A program made the translations under genes and the position numbers. A DNA stretch of 64,000 nt from Chloranthus sessilifolius (taxonomy: Eukaryota > Streptophyta > Magnoliopsida > Chloranthales > Chloranthaceae): positions 58,316,104-58,380,103 of the forward strand of contig CM037587.1 of the NCBI GenBank assembly GCA_021018995.1. Reading direction: 5' to 3'. Shown here piece by piece: positions 21,409-32,900 of the stretch. The number at the start of each line of letters is the position of its first letter. Position 1 is the first letter of the stretch. Under the pieces are notes generated by a model. It did not search any database and had not been told where the DNA came from. It was given only the letters and a program-made list of their open reading frames with translations.

Positions 21409-22703
21409 CTACTCTTCAAATGAAGAAGATCTGGGTTGTCGTGGGGGCAGGGCCAACTGGTTAGACTGTGGGGCAGGTAACAAAATTTTTTGCCTTGGTT
21501 GGTAACCTTGATTAAACTGGTGTTGGGGTCTATAAGGAGCTACCATCTGCTGCTACTGGGGTTGAGGATAAGAATCTTGTCCCCACCTTAGATTTGGGTG
21601 GTTCCTCCAAGAATACCCAGTAGGCTGTTGCCTAAAAGTTTGAGTAGCAATGGCTTGCTCCATAACAAAATCTAGAAACTGGGTGGTAGATGGACAATCA
21701 TGAATAGAATGTGTGAGAGACTGGCATATCAGACATGCTTCCTCCACCTGTGCAACCACCCGAGGCTGCATCACATTCATGAGTTTGTCAAATTTCAAGC
21801 TTAGGTTGTCCACCTTCCTCTCCAGATCACCTTACACCTTCACTTCAAATATTTCACCTCTAGGGGTGGCCTCTTTTACCATCTTAGTTGGAGTTTGGGT
21901 ATCATTGCATAACAGAGACTCCTGCTACATGGAATTTTCCCCTATTATGTCAAACAGCTCCCATGCTTCCTCAACTGTCTTATGGAGGTAACTACCACCA
22001 TAGGAAGCATCCACCATATCCCTGCTCTTGGCATTAATTCCTTGATAAAACACTTGGACAATCTGCCACATTAGGATTTGGTGGTGGAGGCATTGTTTTA
22101 ACATCTCCTGGAATCGTTCTCAAGCTTCATAGAAATTCTCAGTTGAGGATTGAGTGAATGACAAAATATTTATCCTCATCTAGCTGATTTTGTTCATGGG
22201 AAAGAATTTGGTCAGGAACTTAGTTTGAAGGTCACTCCATGACTGTATGCTATTGGCTGGGAGCTTTGATAGTCATGTGTTGGCTTTGTTCATTAATGAG
22301 AAAGGAAAAAGCCTCAGTTTGGTGGCCTCAGGTCCCAAGCCAGCAATATTGAAGGTAGTGCAAAGTGTTAAAAATTGGTCTATATGCTTGTAGGGATCTT
22401 CTTTACTAAGCCCATGAAACAAAGGTAATATATTGATGGTGGAGGATTTAATCTCATAATTCCTTCAACAGAGGGCAATTGAATGCTGAAGGGAGAGGTG
22501 TACTCCCCAGGTGCATTGTACTCCTTTAATGTTCTCTGCCTCTCAGCCATGATAGCTGGTTCAGTTTCAACAGTAAGGCTTTGTGTGGTATGTCTAGGTC
22601 TAAGGATCCTTTCCACCTCTAGATTTGGGGGTTCTAAGTCAGGGTTTAAGGACCTTCTACCGAGCATACACTCACCAACAGTAATGAAAATGCTTACAAG
22701 CAC
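21409..22703 (-). pseudogene. gag: Athila-type Gag (D), broken
   Basis: The start MLGRRSLNPDLEPPNLEVER and the motif PGEYTSPFSIQLPSVEG match the other Gags. A shift just after 'SVEG' and several stops through the capsid core follow. The zinc knuckle CLICQSLTHSIHDC (CX2CX4HX4C) and a Q/P-rich tail are readable at 21553-21813. TAG at 21411-21409 separates it from the next frame. Confidence 0.8.
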
Positions 22704-22977
22704 ACAGAAAGAATTTCAAATAAAATGAATAACTAGACTGATTTATACTAAACAAAATAAGAGGGGATTCAACATAAATGGAGTGAGATTGGGGGGAACG
22801 AAAGTGCAACCAGAGCTAGCTACACTCCGACTGCAGCTCTAGTTTTTCCCTTCTGCTGTCCATTTCTATAAAATTCCACAAAGAACCAGTAGTACTTTTA
22901 TTCTAGTTTAGGTACAGCTACAAAGAATTTAAACATTTACATTATAGTACAAATCAGGTCTACTAAAAAGATCAATA

Positions 22978-22995
22978 TCCCCGGCAACGTCGCCA
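22978..22995 (-). other. Primer binding site, tRNA-Asp (D)
   Basis: On the - strand it reads TGGCGACGTTGCCGGGGA, one mismatch from the tRNA-Asp complement, nine bases from the LTR end. Confidence 0.85.
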
Positions 22996-23004
22996 AAAAC
23001 TTGT

Positions 23005-25683
23005 TGTTGACTACCTAGTGTGCTTATGTTATTGTGTGGTGGAAACCAATTAAAAATAAAGTAAAATAAAAGAATGGATTCAGCGCAACTAAAGTAGTCC
23101 TAGACCTGCAAGATACATGGCCTATTGTAGCAAGTTTGGATAAGTAAGAGTTTGTCCCACATAGAAATTGATATAGAACCCACAATGGGCTATAATAGTA
23201 GGCCTCTAGATCTGGCTACAGATCTGGCAGTCCTAAAGAAAGGGAGTTGGGTGTCATGACTACACTATATTAATCCTAACAATAGAGAAATAAAATGTAG
23301 CCCTATCCTAAAGAAAGGGGTTAAGAAGAAGGTGGTTATGGTGTGTACCAAAATAAAATATACAAAATGGTGAGAAGTAAGCAGGTTAAGTTCAGATTTA
23401 GAGCAGTAATGTAACTCATATTTAATTTGTCTCTGCAGTGCTTCTTGTTGAGACGTTATAAAAAGCCTCAACAAGGCAGAAATATCTAGTTTAACTCATG
23501 CCATTTGGGGGCTCTTAAGGCTATAGGCTATCCACTCAAATGGTTACAGCCTATCCCATAGAGTCTGTCAAATCCCATCAGTTAAACCAATATTTGCCAA
23601 ACTAATCCAGAGGAGTGGACTGATCATTTCCCTAGCCACTGGACCAGATCAAGCCATGAATACTATTGCAGCACTATGTAATGCCAGTGCTACAAGCTCC
23701 CTAGATCTGCGCACAGATCTGTCTGACATCCATAGGTATTCCAACCCATAAGATCCTAAGTGCTTTTCTAAGGCCAACGACTCACTAGTGCCCATAAAAA
23801 GGACCATGTAATAGGTTGAATAAAGCTTTAGATTTAGCTGGTCATTGTTACAAATGGCCTGCAATGACTCAACCTCAAGCTGCAATTACTACAAAGAGAT
23901 CGAATCTAACATCTAATGTCGACTATGTAAAATAGAGGGGAGCCAGTTCTTGTACAAACCTCCTCACAAGGCTCTAGAAGCTCATGTGCAAGGCAGAAGA
24001 ATCCTTCTCAAACATGTCAATTGACACAATGTTAGGGCTATACTCTCTCCACTCGAATGGTCACAGGGTATTCCATTGTCCTGTCTATACCACAGAGGCC
24101 TGAGAAAGAATATGAAAACTGCTGCAACCACCATGGTCCACAGGTCTCCGAGCTCTCTTGATCTCACTACAGATCCAACATTACTTTCCATGGGGCTATC
24201 AAACCAAGGGAAATCAGATGGTAAATAATAGATCTACTAGAAACTGAATGGGCTAGTCTCAAATACATGGATCCTATAGACATCTAAAGAAATCATAAGA
24301 TCTTTAGATTGAATTAGGCATTAAAATAACAATCCATTAATGAAAACAAAACTTACAATGAACTGTCTCTAGACTACAGCCTGTACACAACTGCTCATCC
24401 ACAATCCCAATGTATATAAAAACCTATTACAAACTTAAATAAAACTAAACCTAGCTACTTACAGGGGGATTAGTCAGCAAGTGTTGGGCTAAGAGAGAAG
24501 GAAAAGGGGAAAAAGAGGTGATCAAATCCTAACCCTAGCCTGTTGAAGCTCGCAGCCGACAGAGGATGAAAAGAAGGGTTGATGATAAAACTAAACTCTA
24601 AGTGTAGCTTATATACTCTGTCCATACTACCTTGGCTCTGAAGGGATTAACCCTAATTTTTCTAGCAAACATGGCACTATTACATCCCTTGAATGCCTTG
24701 AGATGTGTGCCTCAAAATCCATACCTCGAGATGTGTGTCCTAGCCTTGGGAAATTCCTAAAAGGTCCTTAAGTTAAACTGAGAAGTGGGGAGCCCGTGCT
24801 TTGCGGGGCTGACATATGCATTTACTTATTCACGCAGTTACAGGGCCTTCGCGGAGTAGCTTTTGGTTGGTGGGAAGTGCTCACTGGTGCAGTTAATCGC
24901 GCAGTTCTTTTGTGCTGCAATTCTATCGTAGAGATGAACTGGAGTGCCTAGACTTCTCACACAGTAGAGCTTTAGAAGCTCTCTCTCGTTAGGTACTCGC
25001 ACAGTTATGGTCCTTCGCCCGCGTAGTAATTGGTAAGGCTTCAACGTGTGCGAGATCTGTGCGAGGAAAATTTTAGGCGTCTCTCTCTTCCAGGGCCATG
25101 CACGAACTTCATGAGGTGAATTTTAGTTCATACACACTTAAACTCTCTATGTTCGTTGTGTGAATTCTTTAACGCTTTATCTTCACGAGAGCTTCGCGAC
25201 CACAAATTCTGAGGGTTTTAATCTGTAAGATCTTCGTGAGATCTTCACGATGTCTTTATAGCTCTACTCTTAACTGTGTATCCTATTTGTGCGAGGGCAT
25301 CTTCCACTGCATCATTAGCTTTGCAAAGGAGCTTCTCAACTTTGTGAGATCTGTCTTTCTATGCTCCGATGCATTGCACTTATTGCTTTTATAGTTTCTC
25401 CACTCTCGGCCAACTTCATTCATCTGCTAGGCATTTGGTCCATGATGATCAGCACCTGGTCACCATGGTGAGCACTACCAGGGTGTTCCATTAGGCTTGG
25501 GTTCAGCTGTCATCTTTGCATGTCTTCTTCCTCTTCTTTGGGCCAATAAGGATAGATTTTGTGTTAAGCTGCACAGATTATTATTAACTATAAAACACAC
25601 TTAACAAACGATTATTAGTCTGCTTCAAGGTCTATCAAAGGCTAGGTTAAGAGGTGAAAAGTGGTACTTTTCAGTGAATAACA
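23005..25683 (-). repeat. 5' LTR of D
   Basis: In element sense it starts TGTTATTCACTGAAAAGTACC and ends ...TAGTCAACA, 2679 bp. It is a separate subfamily from the A/B LTRs but keeps the first 45 bases (GAAAAGTACCACTTTTCACC...) and the U5 block. Its right end lies 54 bases before a splice acceptor of the PMD fragment; the next bases are ATGGT, with no partner to test as a duplication. Confidence 0.8.
24780..25380 (-). repeat. CGCAGTT/GTGAGATC motif array in D U3
   Basis: Words such as CACGCAGTTA, TCGCGCAGTTC, CTCGCACAGTTA and CCGCGTAGTA appear on the + strand, opposite to this - strand LTR. Words such as GATCTTCGTGAGATCTTCACG give the CTCGCGAAGATC-type in element sense. The array thus mixes orientations. 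Confidence 0.5.
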
Positions 25684-26392
25684 ATGGTTTGGGTTTGATT
25701 TTGATTTGAATGACTGGACCTCTGCCTCTTTCTACAGTTTGATAGGGGGGGTGATTCTGATGAGAATCATGTAGCAGCAAGTCCTAGTGAGGCTCCAGAT
25801 GTCGGTCCTTCTGACCCTTCTGGTGTGGGGGCTGGCAGTTCAACTATGGAGACTCAAGGGACCTTTAGACGCCTTGATGATGCCTTCCTCTCGAGTTTGT
25901 GTGCGAATGTAGCTAAGCGAGCTTGCCTATCTAATGAAGTGATCCGAGTCCCTCCTCCTGAATTGGTTCCCGGGGTAAATTTTCTCTTCTGTATGTTTTC
26001 ACAGAGATATGCTTGCTCTCGTATTGTGGCTCATGTAGCTAACCTCTCTTTCTCTTTCTTTCTTACAGGATTATGAGTCGGCGGTCAATTAGGCAGAGTA
26101 TTATCGCCATATCATTGGCCTTCGGGATGTGGAGGTGGTAAGTGTTATACCAACCAGCTCTAATCATTGTCTTGCTATCCTGTCTTTTGACTAATTTTTG
26201 ATTGATGATTTTTTTTTGTATGACTTGTAGTGTGCTCATGAAAGGGAGTCACTCTCGCTACTTAGCCGACTTTCCCAGGCGTGGTCCTGAGTGGGGGATG
26301 TGCGGACCTACCAGAGTACTTCATGCTGGCGGAAGATTGCCAAGGGCACTGATTAGGATCAACTTCTCTGTTTCTGCTCTTATAGACATTTG
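25684..26392 (+). pseudogene. Spliced tail of a plant-mobile-domain (PMD) gene, three exon pieces
   Basis: An acceptor TTTCTACAG ends at 25737. Exon 25738-25974 encodes an acidic Ser/Pro-rich stretch, then GTFRRLDDAFLSSLCANVA. Intron 25975-26068 (GTAAAT...TTACAG) is 94 bp. Exon 26069-26137 encodes DYESAVN, a stop, then AEYYRHIIGLRDVEV. Intron 26138-26230 (GTAAGT...TTGTAG) is 93 bp. The last exon starts CAHERESLSLLSRLSQ and reaches a stop. Both introns are phase 0, and joining them keeps the frame. It looks like the C-terminal helical tail that follows a PMD; assignment rests on the PMD head 0.8 kb downstream and is tentative. Confidence 0.5.
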
Positions 26393-26791
26393 AGACTATC
26401 AAACATTATCTTTTATTTTAGGAATTTGGATGTAATGGATAATTTGAACGTATGTTGGATGGTCTAATTATGGTTTGAAGTGAATGTTGTTGCTTTTTGC
26501 TTTTGCTTGTTCTGTCTCTTCCCTCTGGATGTGATGCGCTTGATGATTTGCAGGGATGGGCCCCAAATTGGGAAATTGGCCTTTAGGCTATGTATTTAAC
26601 CATTACCAAACTTTGCGTGTTTATATGGGTGGTACTTGAAAGAAAACCACGCAGATAGGTTAGATGGTGGATTTTTGGTGTACAACCCAGGGTGCCTTGT
26701 GTGAGAGAAATACAGTGCATGTGGGCTGATTAACGAACCAGTAAAAATAAACTCCCATATCCGTTTTCTCCTTTTCTCCATGAGGGGGGGT
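26393..26791 (+). other. Unassigned spacer
   Basis: AT-rich sequence between the gene tail and the palindromic repeat. Nothing recognisable is seen apart from a possible 3' UTR role for its first part. Confidence 0.3.
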
Positions 26792-26962
26792 GGCCTGGCA
26801 TGTGTAATATACACGCTAGGCTAATTTTTCTCAGAAATGGCCTAGAGTGTAAATTATACACGCTAGGCTTTCTCTGGGAAACAATGGCTTAGCGTGTATA
26901 ATATACACGTTAGGCAAAATCTAGGAAATTTTGCACTGGCATGTGTGTTATACGTGCTAGGC
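26792..26962. repeat. 47-bp minisatellite, four units, each with a 30-bp imperfect palindrome
   Basis: Palindromes start at 26792, 26839, 26886 and 26933, exactly 47 bases apart, with 17-base spacers. The clearest copy (26886-26915) has arms GGCTTAGCGTGTAT and ATACACGTTAGGC around a TATA-rich centre. Each could form a cruciform or, in RNA, a 13-14 bp hairpin. It lies between the PMD tail and the PMD head. Confidence 0.85.
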
Positions 26963-27126
26963 ATCCTCCCGGGTAGGGTGGGGTCATTAAGACCCGAGGA
27001 TGCCCCTTTTTCTTCATTTTCAATTGAGCTTTGGGTTTTTCTGTTGTCATATTTTTCTTCTCTTCCTGAGGGTGGGTCCATCATCCTACATCGAATTGTG
27101 ATTTCTCAAAATATCTTTGTATGACC

Positions 27127-28486
27127 ATGGACCCGCTTTCTAACCCCGCCTCTCATGGGGGGTTGAGGACCTTTATACCTCTAGTTTTTTGACAAAATGG
27201 CTTGACAGCTTGAACGAGAGCGACCTTGTAGGTTTGGACCAACTTAGTTTGGCTTGTCTCTAGTCTTTCCTCGGAGTTCCTCTGTTTTGGGATCTTATTT
27301 ATGTGGTGACCTCATTTTGAGAGGTTGATACCCATGTCTTATGTTTTGGGAACCGTGAGTTAACTCCCACTCTTAAGGAGCTCTCCAGCCTATCAGGTTT
27401 GAAGTTGCACAAAAGCCTTGCTAGGGTAGTGCCGAAACTAGGTTATGCTAAAGTTGCTCATGCGACTCTGGGCTTGAAGAAAGCTGATTATGAGAAGAGC
27501 CTTGTGGGTGGGCCCACCAAGTGTTCAGTGAAATTCCTGAGAGAACTTTTTGGGGATGAAAGCTTGCGAAGACTGCTAGTAAAAAATTCTCATAATGGGA
27601 AGGCTTTTGCTCTTTGCCTTATCTCCGAGGTGCTTTTCTACACTGTGGAAGAGAGCTTCTCTCTTGCGCTTTGTGATGTTCTGGCAAAACTTGAGGGAGG
27701 TCGCTCTGTGATGCATATGGTGCTAGCGGAGCTCTATTGCTATCTTGGCGCCTTTGCTCTGGATAAGGTGGCGTGCCTCCGAGGATGTTTCGTCCTACTC
27801 TAGGTTTGGCTTGGGGAGCATCTTGTGGTTTTGGGACCTGTGCCTCTCTTTTATGTTGTTCAGGGTGAGGTGACTCACTGCTTTTTGGGTCGATGCCATA
27901 GATTACCACAGGGGAACATACAAGAGCTGAAGCTTTGGCTTGGTGAGACTGAACTGGTGTGGAGGCTCACTTGGTTAGACAGTGCTTTTCCCATAGTTTG
28001 TTCTAGGGAATACGAGGGCATTACTCTTCTTGGTTTGACCATCACCACCTACTACTTTCCATTCTAGGTGTTACGTCAATTGGGTTGCTCTCAGCAGGTA
28101 GCCTGTGTGACAAAATCGCCCTTATGCGACTTGATTTTCTCTCGGGGGTCCTCTGGGGGCTAGATAGGGTAGCCGATCTCTGAGAAACACGTCAGTTGAC
28201 GCATATGTGTGATCTGGAGTAGGGGAATCTGATTTTAACCTCTCTAGAGTACAAGGCTTGGCTGCTATCTGAGAGGCCTTTTACTTATTGCTTAGACCAG
28301 GTAGAGAGTAGCAACGTAGGGGGACCTTGCCCAGAGAAGGAGTCGATATTCCATACCCGAATTGAGTTGTTGATGGATGAGAAGTGAGTCCTGCATGAGC
28401 GTTTAGAGAAACAACAGGTTAGAGCAGAGGTTGCAGAAGAAAGAGTCGATGTAGCTAAGTGTGAGGTATTTTGTCTGGAAGGAGCC
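27127..28486 (+). pseudogene. Plant mobile domain (PMD)-like gene, N-terminal and central part, truncated by B
   Basis: From an ATG at 27127 (MDPLSNPASHGG), after one shift, the frame gives FLTKWLDSLNESDLVGLDQL, then ELTPTLKELSSLSGL and KAFALCLISEVLF, then MVLAELYCYLGAFA and VLRQLGCSQQV. This order and pattern fit the PMD, a domain found in MAIN-like genes and often captured by transposons. In-frame stops include 27801-27803 and 28065-28067, and others lie near the start. The last piece (VLHERLEKQQVRAEVAEERV) is a coiled-coil-like helix that B's LTR cuts at 28486. It is not functional. The PMD assignment is by pattern, not search. Confidence 0.6.
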
Positions 28487-31022
28487 TGTTAAGACCTGAA
28501 AAGTACCACTTTTCACCCCTTAACTTAACCTTTGATTAGACCCATAGCTACCTAATAAGTCCTTGTTAAGTGTTTTATGTAGGTAATAACAAGCAGTGAA
28601 ATAAGGCCAAGAATCCTGCTAAAGAGCCTGTTTTGGCACTAGAAGTCCCTCAGAAGGATGGACTCTGAATCCAGACCTGAAATGAGCCTCGTGCAGTCCA
28701 GCTGAGCTTCCCAAAACTTTACAACAACTTCTCGCACAGTTGATTGACTAAAGAGCTTCAGAAACATAAACTCGCGCAGCTCTCACGAAGCTCAAGAGTA
28801 GAACACATCGTACAGCCTCGCGTAGTTCAAAGCAGACCTCTCAACCTCGCGCAGTTCGCTCACAACGGCTGAGAAGAGAGAGCTTCAAGAGACTCCTCAC
28901 GCAGCTGTCGCGCAGTGGCTGCGGGATGCAATTATCAAAAGAGAACTCCTCACGCCATTCAGGAAGAAAGCATCCTTACGAAGGCAATGCCATCATCATG
29001 AAGATCAGTTAAGACCTGGTACCTCGCGCAGTTCAGAACCCATTATAGCCTCACGAGGTACCTCGTGAAGGCCAGTAAAGAGAAGTTCTCACGCTATTCA
29101 AATCTATCCTCGCGAAGATCAACCTAGCGATCGCGCAGCTACTTTGCGACTGCTCGAGCTCCTACCCCGCGACATCTGAGGCTCTGATGTCTACTCAACC
29201 TCACGACTGCCTGAAGAGTAAACCAAGCCAACCTCGCGACGGCTGAAGCTTCAATGTCAAACCATCCTTGCGAAGAGCAAGAGCTACCACGCGACAAGTC
29301 TGGGAAACAATGGCTACCTAGCGATGCTCTGAACCTCAAACTTCCATCTCTTCAGCAGAGGACTTTTTAGGAATTTCTAGCAATTAGGGCACGCACTCCC
29401 ATGCTTAAATATTTGTGCACATGCCCCAAGGCATCAAAGGATCACTATTCGATCACATGGCATCATTAAAATTAGGGTTTCCTAACCCTAATGCGCCGCC
29501 ACACCACGGCTATAAATACCCACACTTACTTTAGGTTTGGGAGGAGCTTAGACTTTCTTTTCTTTCTACATCTTGAAATAGTTGGGAACACGTTTCATTT
29601 CTTGGAGACTTGATCTGAGATCATTTTGTTTTTCTTTTTGTAGTTGTAAGTAATTCTCCTTTTCTTTTTCCTTCCCTCCATAGTCCAGCACTTGCTGGCT
29701 ATGTCTTTGTATGCATTTTGAACAAGATTAATGGAAGTTCTGTAATAGGATCTGTACTTTGTGGGATTTGTGTTTGAATGTGAGATGCTCTGTGCAAGGC
29801 TGCTGCCTTGTGATCCGCCATTGCTTTCGCTATGTTTCAAAGCAATGAAGGACTGATTCTAAGGGCCATTCAGATCCAAGTGACCTGTGTGTCTGGGCTA
29901 TCATTATCCTATATAGCCTTAGCCCCACCACAAGACCCACTAGATCTGAAATCCCCATGGGTGCTTGAGCTGGTAGCCTGGTAACCATGGTGGTGGCAGC
30001 AATTTTGTTATTTTGTCTTGAGCTCCGTGAGGAGGATAGCCTCTGGCATAGTCTGTGACCATTCAAGTGGACAGGTTATAGCCTTAGGGTGATTCTAATC
30101 CACCGATCTAAGATGGATCCTTCTTCTTTACACTTGAGCTTGTAGAATCCTGGTGGGAGATTGTATAGAGGCAGACTCCCCTGTACTGATATAGATCCGC
30201 CATCAGACGTTGGATATGATCTGGTTATAGAGATTGTAGGCTTTTGACTGGACCATTGTAGCCTCACTGAAGCAATGGACAGCTAGATCGAAGGTTGTAC
30301 TCAATCGTTTGCTGGTTCTATGTGTCTGGGCTATCATGGTCCTATACAGCCTTAGCCCCACACATAGAGCTTTAGAGGTTGAGGTTCCCTATGGATTCTT
30401 GAGCTGGTAGCCTGGATGAAATAGTGCCTGTAATGATTTACTTGTTATGTTTTGACCCATCCCTGGATTGTGGTTCCCCTATGGGATAGTCTGTGACCAT
30501 TTGAGTGGACAGGTGATAACCTTAAGGGTTGAATCATGGCAGAGTGATGGGTTGAATCCTTTCTCCTCAGTGGTCATAATGTAGCCATTGGACAGGATTT
30601 CTATAACATCAGATCTGAATCTGAGTTACAAAACTCTTCTGATCTGGGCTCAATAACATACTTCTCACCCTTTTATATTTATTTTCCACACTCCATCCAT
30701 TCTCTCAACCCCTTCGGTAGTTTAGACATTAGAGTACCTTAGAATACTTAGAATAAGTGACCTTAAACTCCCCTCCTCTTAGGACTGCCAGATCTGTAGT
30801 CAAATCTGGAGGGACTACTAGAGATAGCTCCTTTGGAGCTGTAGATCACCTTTCCCTGTGGGACAAACTCTTACTTATCAAAACTTGCTACAATGGACCC
30901 TGTATCTTGCAGGTCTAGGATTTCTTAGTTGTGCTGATTCCATCCCCTGTTTTACTCTTTCTTTGATTTTTAAATGGCTTTTACCACCAACCAATAAAGC
31001 ACAGCAACTGAGAGATTTCACA
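28487..31022 (+). repeat. 5' LTR of B
   Basis: It starts TGTTAAGACCTGAAAAGTACC and ends ...GATTTCACA, 2536 bp. It carries one copy of the 291-bp U3 unit, a CTCGCG-type array (28690-29330), an inverted telo-box (29471-29492), TATAAATA (29511-29518), the duplicated R/U5 unit and the U5 block near 30879-30914. Confidence 0.85.
29471..29518 (+). promoter_or_regulatory. Inverted telo-box and TATA box (B 5' LTR)
   Basis: ATTAGGGTT/AACCCTAAT arms lie at 29471-29492 and TATAAATA at 29511-29518. This is the core promoter expected to drive element RNA. Confidence 0.6.
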
Positions 31023-31031
31023 ACAAGTTTT

Positions 31032-31049
31032 TGGCGCCGTTGCCGGGGA
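31032..31049 (+). other. Primer binding site, tRNA-Asp (B)
   Basis: TGGCGCCGTTGCCGGGGA is a perfect 18-base complement to the plant tRNA-Asp 3' end, nine bases after the LTR. Confidence 0.9.
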
Positions 31050-31391
31050 TAGATGATCTATTAGTAGACCCTTAGTTTTTGTATTCCTAGTATTCTTTGC
31101 AAATGTGAATAATTGATACTGCTGGCATAATTTTGAACCTTTCTTGCAGATCTAGACAGCAGCAGTGAAGGACAGTTGGACTGCAATTAGAGCTTAGCTA
31201 CCTCTGTTTGCAAACTCTCTGACTTTTAAAACTCTGTCTATCTTTCTTAACAAAATTTCCTAGCAGTATCTAGGATAGTTTTGAATGTATTCTTTGAATA
31301 GCTATAAATTAGTTAGATAAATGTATTAATTGTACATATATTCTTTTGCAATGTTCCTGTAAGAAGTTTTCCTTGCTGCTGGTGTGCTTGT

Positions 31392-32900
31392 ATGCTATGG
31401 AGGAGATCTCTCAGCCCTACTTTAGAGCCTCTTAACCCTGAGTTAGAAAGGGGAAGGAGACTTAGAAGAGACAAGCACACCACAGGAGAGCCCCCAAGTA
31501 AATCTGTGACAGCAATTATGGGTGAGGAACAACCCAGAACCCTCAAGGAGTTGAATGCTCCGGATGACTATAACTCCCCTTTTAGCATTCAATTCCCTGA
31601 TGTTCAGGAGAACTATGAAATCAAAACTTCAATCATCCAGATGCTGCCCTCTTTCCATGGGCTTAGCAAGGAGGACCCTTACAAGCATATTGACCAGTTC
31701 TTGGCCTTGTGCACCACTTTTAATATCACTTGTTTGGGAACTGAGGCTACTAGTCTTAGACTTTTTCCCTTTTCTCTGAAGGATAGGGCCAATACCTGGT
31801 TGACCACTCTTCCCAACAATAGCATTACTTCATGGAAATACCAAGTTCCTGACCAAGTTCTTCCCTGAGACCAAAACTAGCCAGTTGAGGAAAGAGATTC
31901 TTGCTTTTGCTTAATCCCCAACTGAGGATTTTAACCAGTCCTGGGATAGGTTTGAAGAAATGCTCAAACAATGCCCCCACCACAAGATCCCAGAGTGGCA
32001 GCTTGTACAAAGCTTCTACAATGGGATTGATGAGAAAAATAGAGATATGATCGATGCCTCTTGTGGTGGATCCTACATGCACAAGACTGCTGAGGAAGCA
32101 TGGGAATTGTTTGAGGTGATTAGTGAGAATGCTTTTCAAAAGTCATCCCTGGCAAGAACTGGTCAGGAAACTGAGTCAAAGGTGGGGCCTGCTGCTGGAT
32201 CAAGAGGAAAAGTTTATGAGGTGTCTGGGAACAATGACCTGCAGCTGCAGATGGCAAACCTCTCTATGAAGTTTGACAAATTACTGACTGTGATGCAACC
32301 CAGAAGGGCTGCTCATGTGGCGGAGGCATGTCTGATATGTCAGTCCCCCCAGCACACAGTGGAGGAATGTCCATCTGCAGGGCAATTTCCTGAATTAGTT
32401 TTGGAACATGCTGCTGCTGCTCAATCTTATGGCTAGCAACAATCTGGGGGCTACAATAGACAACCATATGGATACCAGCACGAAAATGCTGGTTACCAAT
32501 GGAGAGACCACCCAAATCTGAGGTGGAGGCAAGACAACTACATGCAGCCCCAGTAGATGTTGGCCCTACCACAAAGGCCGCAACAGCAGTTCAATCAAGG
32601 GAATGCCCCTAGGTCTAACTTCCAGCACCATCAGCAGCCCCATCATCAACAAAATCAATTAGTCTTACCCCCTTCTCAACCAAGAAATACTTCTTTCGAG
32701 GACCAGGTCTTGACCTCACTGTAAAACCTGGGTTCCTTGGCTCAGACTGTGAATTCTCATGGTCAAAGCATCAAGAAGATGGAAGAGCAGATTGGCCAAC
32801 TAGCTAATACCTTAGCCAAAAGAGAAGAGGGAAGGTTGCCCAGTCAACTCCCAAGGGCCAATTTTTGATTGGTGAAGGATCCTCAAACCCTAAAGGGGAT
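31392..32900 (+). pseudogene. gag: Athila-type Gag (B), frameshifted
   Basis: The first frame (31392-31868) covers the start MLWRRSLSPTLEPLNPELER and the first half of the capsid core (FHGLSKEDPYKHIDQFLALC). A small deletion near 31840 shifts the frame. The rest (31960-32436) has CPHHKIPEWQLVQSFYNGI, a helix, and the CCHC knuckle CLICQSPQHTVEEC. The Q/P-rich tail and NLGSLAQT segment continue to about 32880 with stops. Homology to gag-pro ends near 32900, where the cargo upstream region begins. Confidence 0.8.

Larger units (their letters stand above)
17261..25683 (-). mobile_element. Element D: Athila-type retrotransposon lacking its 3' LTR and integrase
   Basis: Read on the - strand it has a complete 5' LTR, a tRNA-Asp-type PBS, gag, protease, RT and the start of RNase H. 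An abrupt jump into the 3' noncoding block and a PPT follow. Integrase and the rest of RNase H are deleted. Where the 3' LTR should begin, the sequence is instead the end of G's oppositely oriented LTR. On the right, the 5' LTR lies in an intron of the PMD gene fragment. Confidence 0.8.

Noticed and set aside
25684-25688. ATGGT as target-site duplication of D
   Set aside because: D's other end is lost at 17260, so no partner copy exists to compare.
27127-28486. A functional host PMD gene
   Set aside because: Several in-frame stops, at least one frameshift and truncation by B's LTR.
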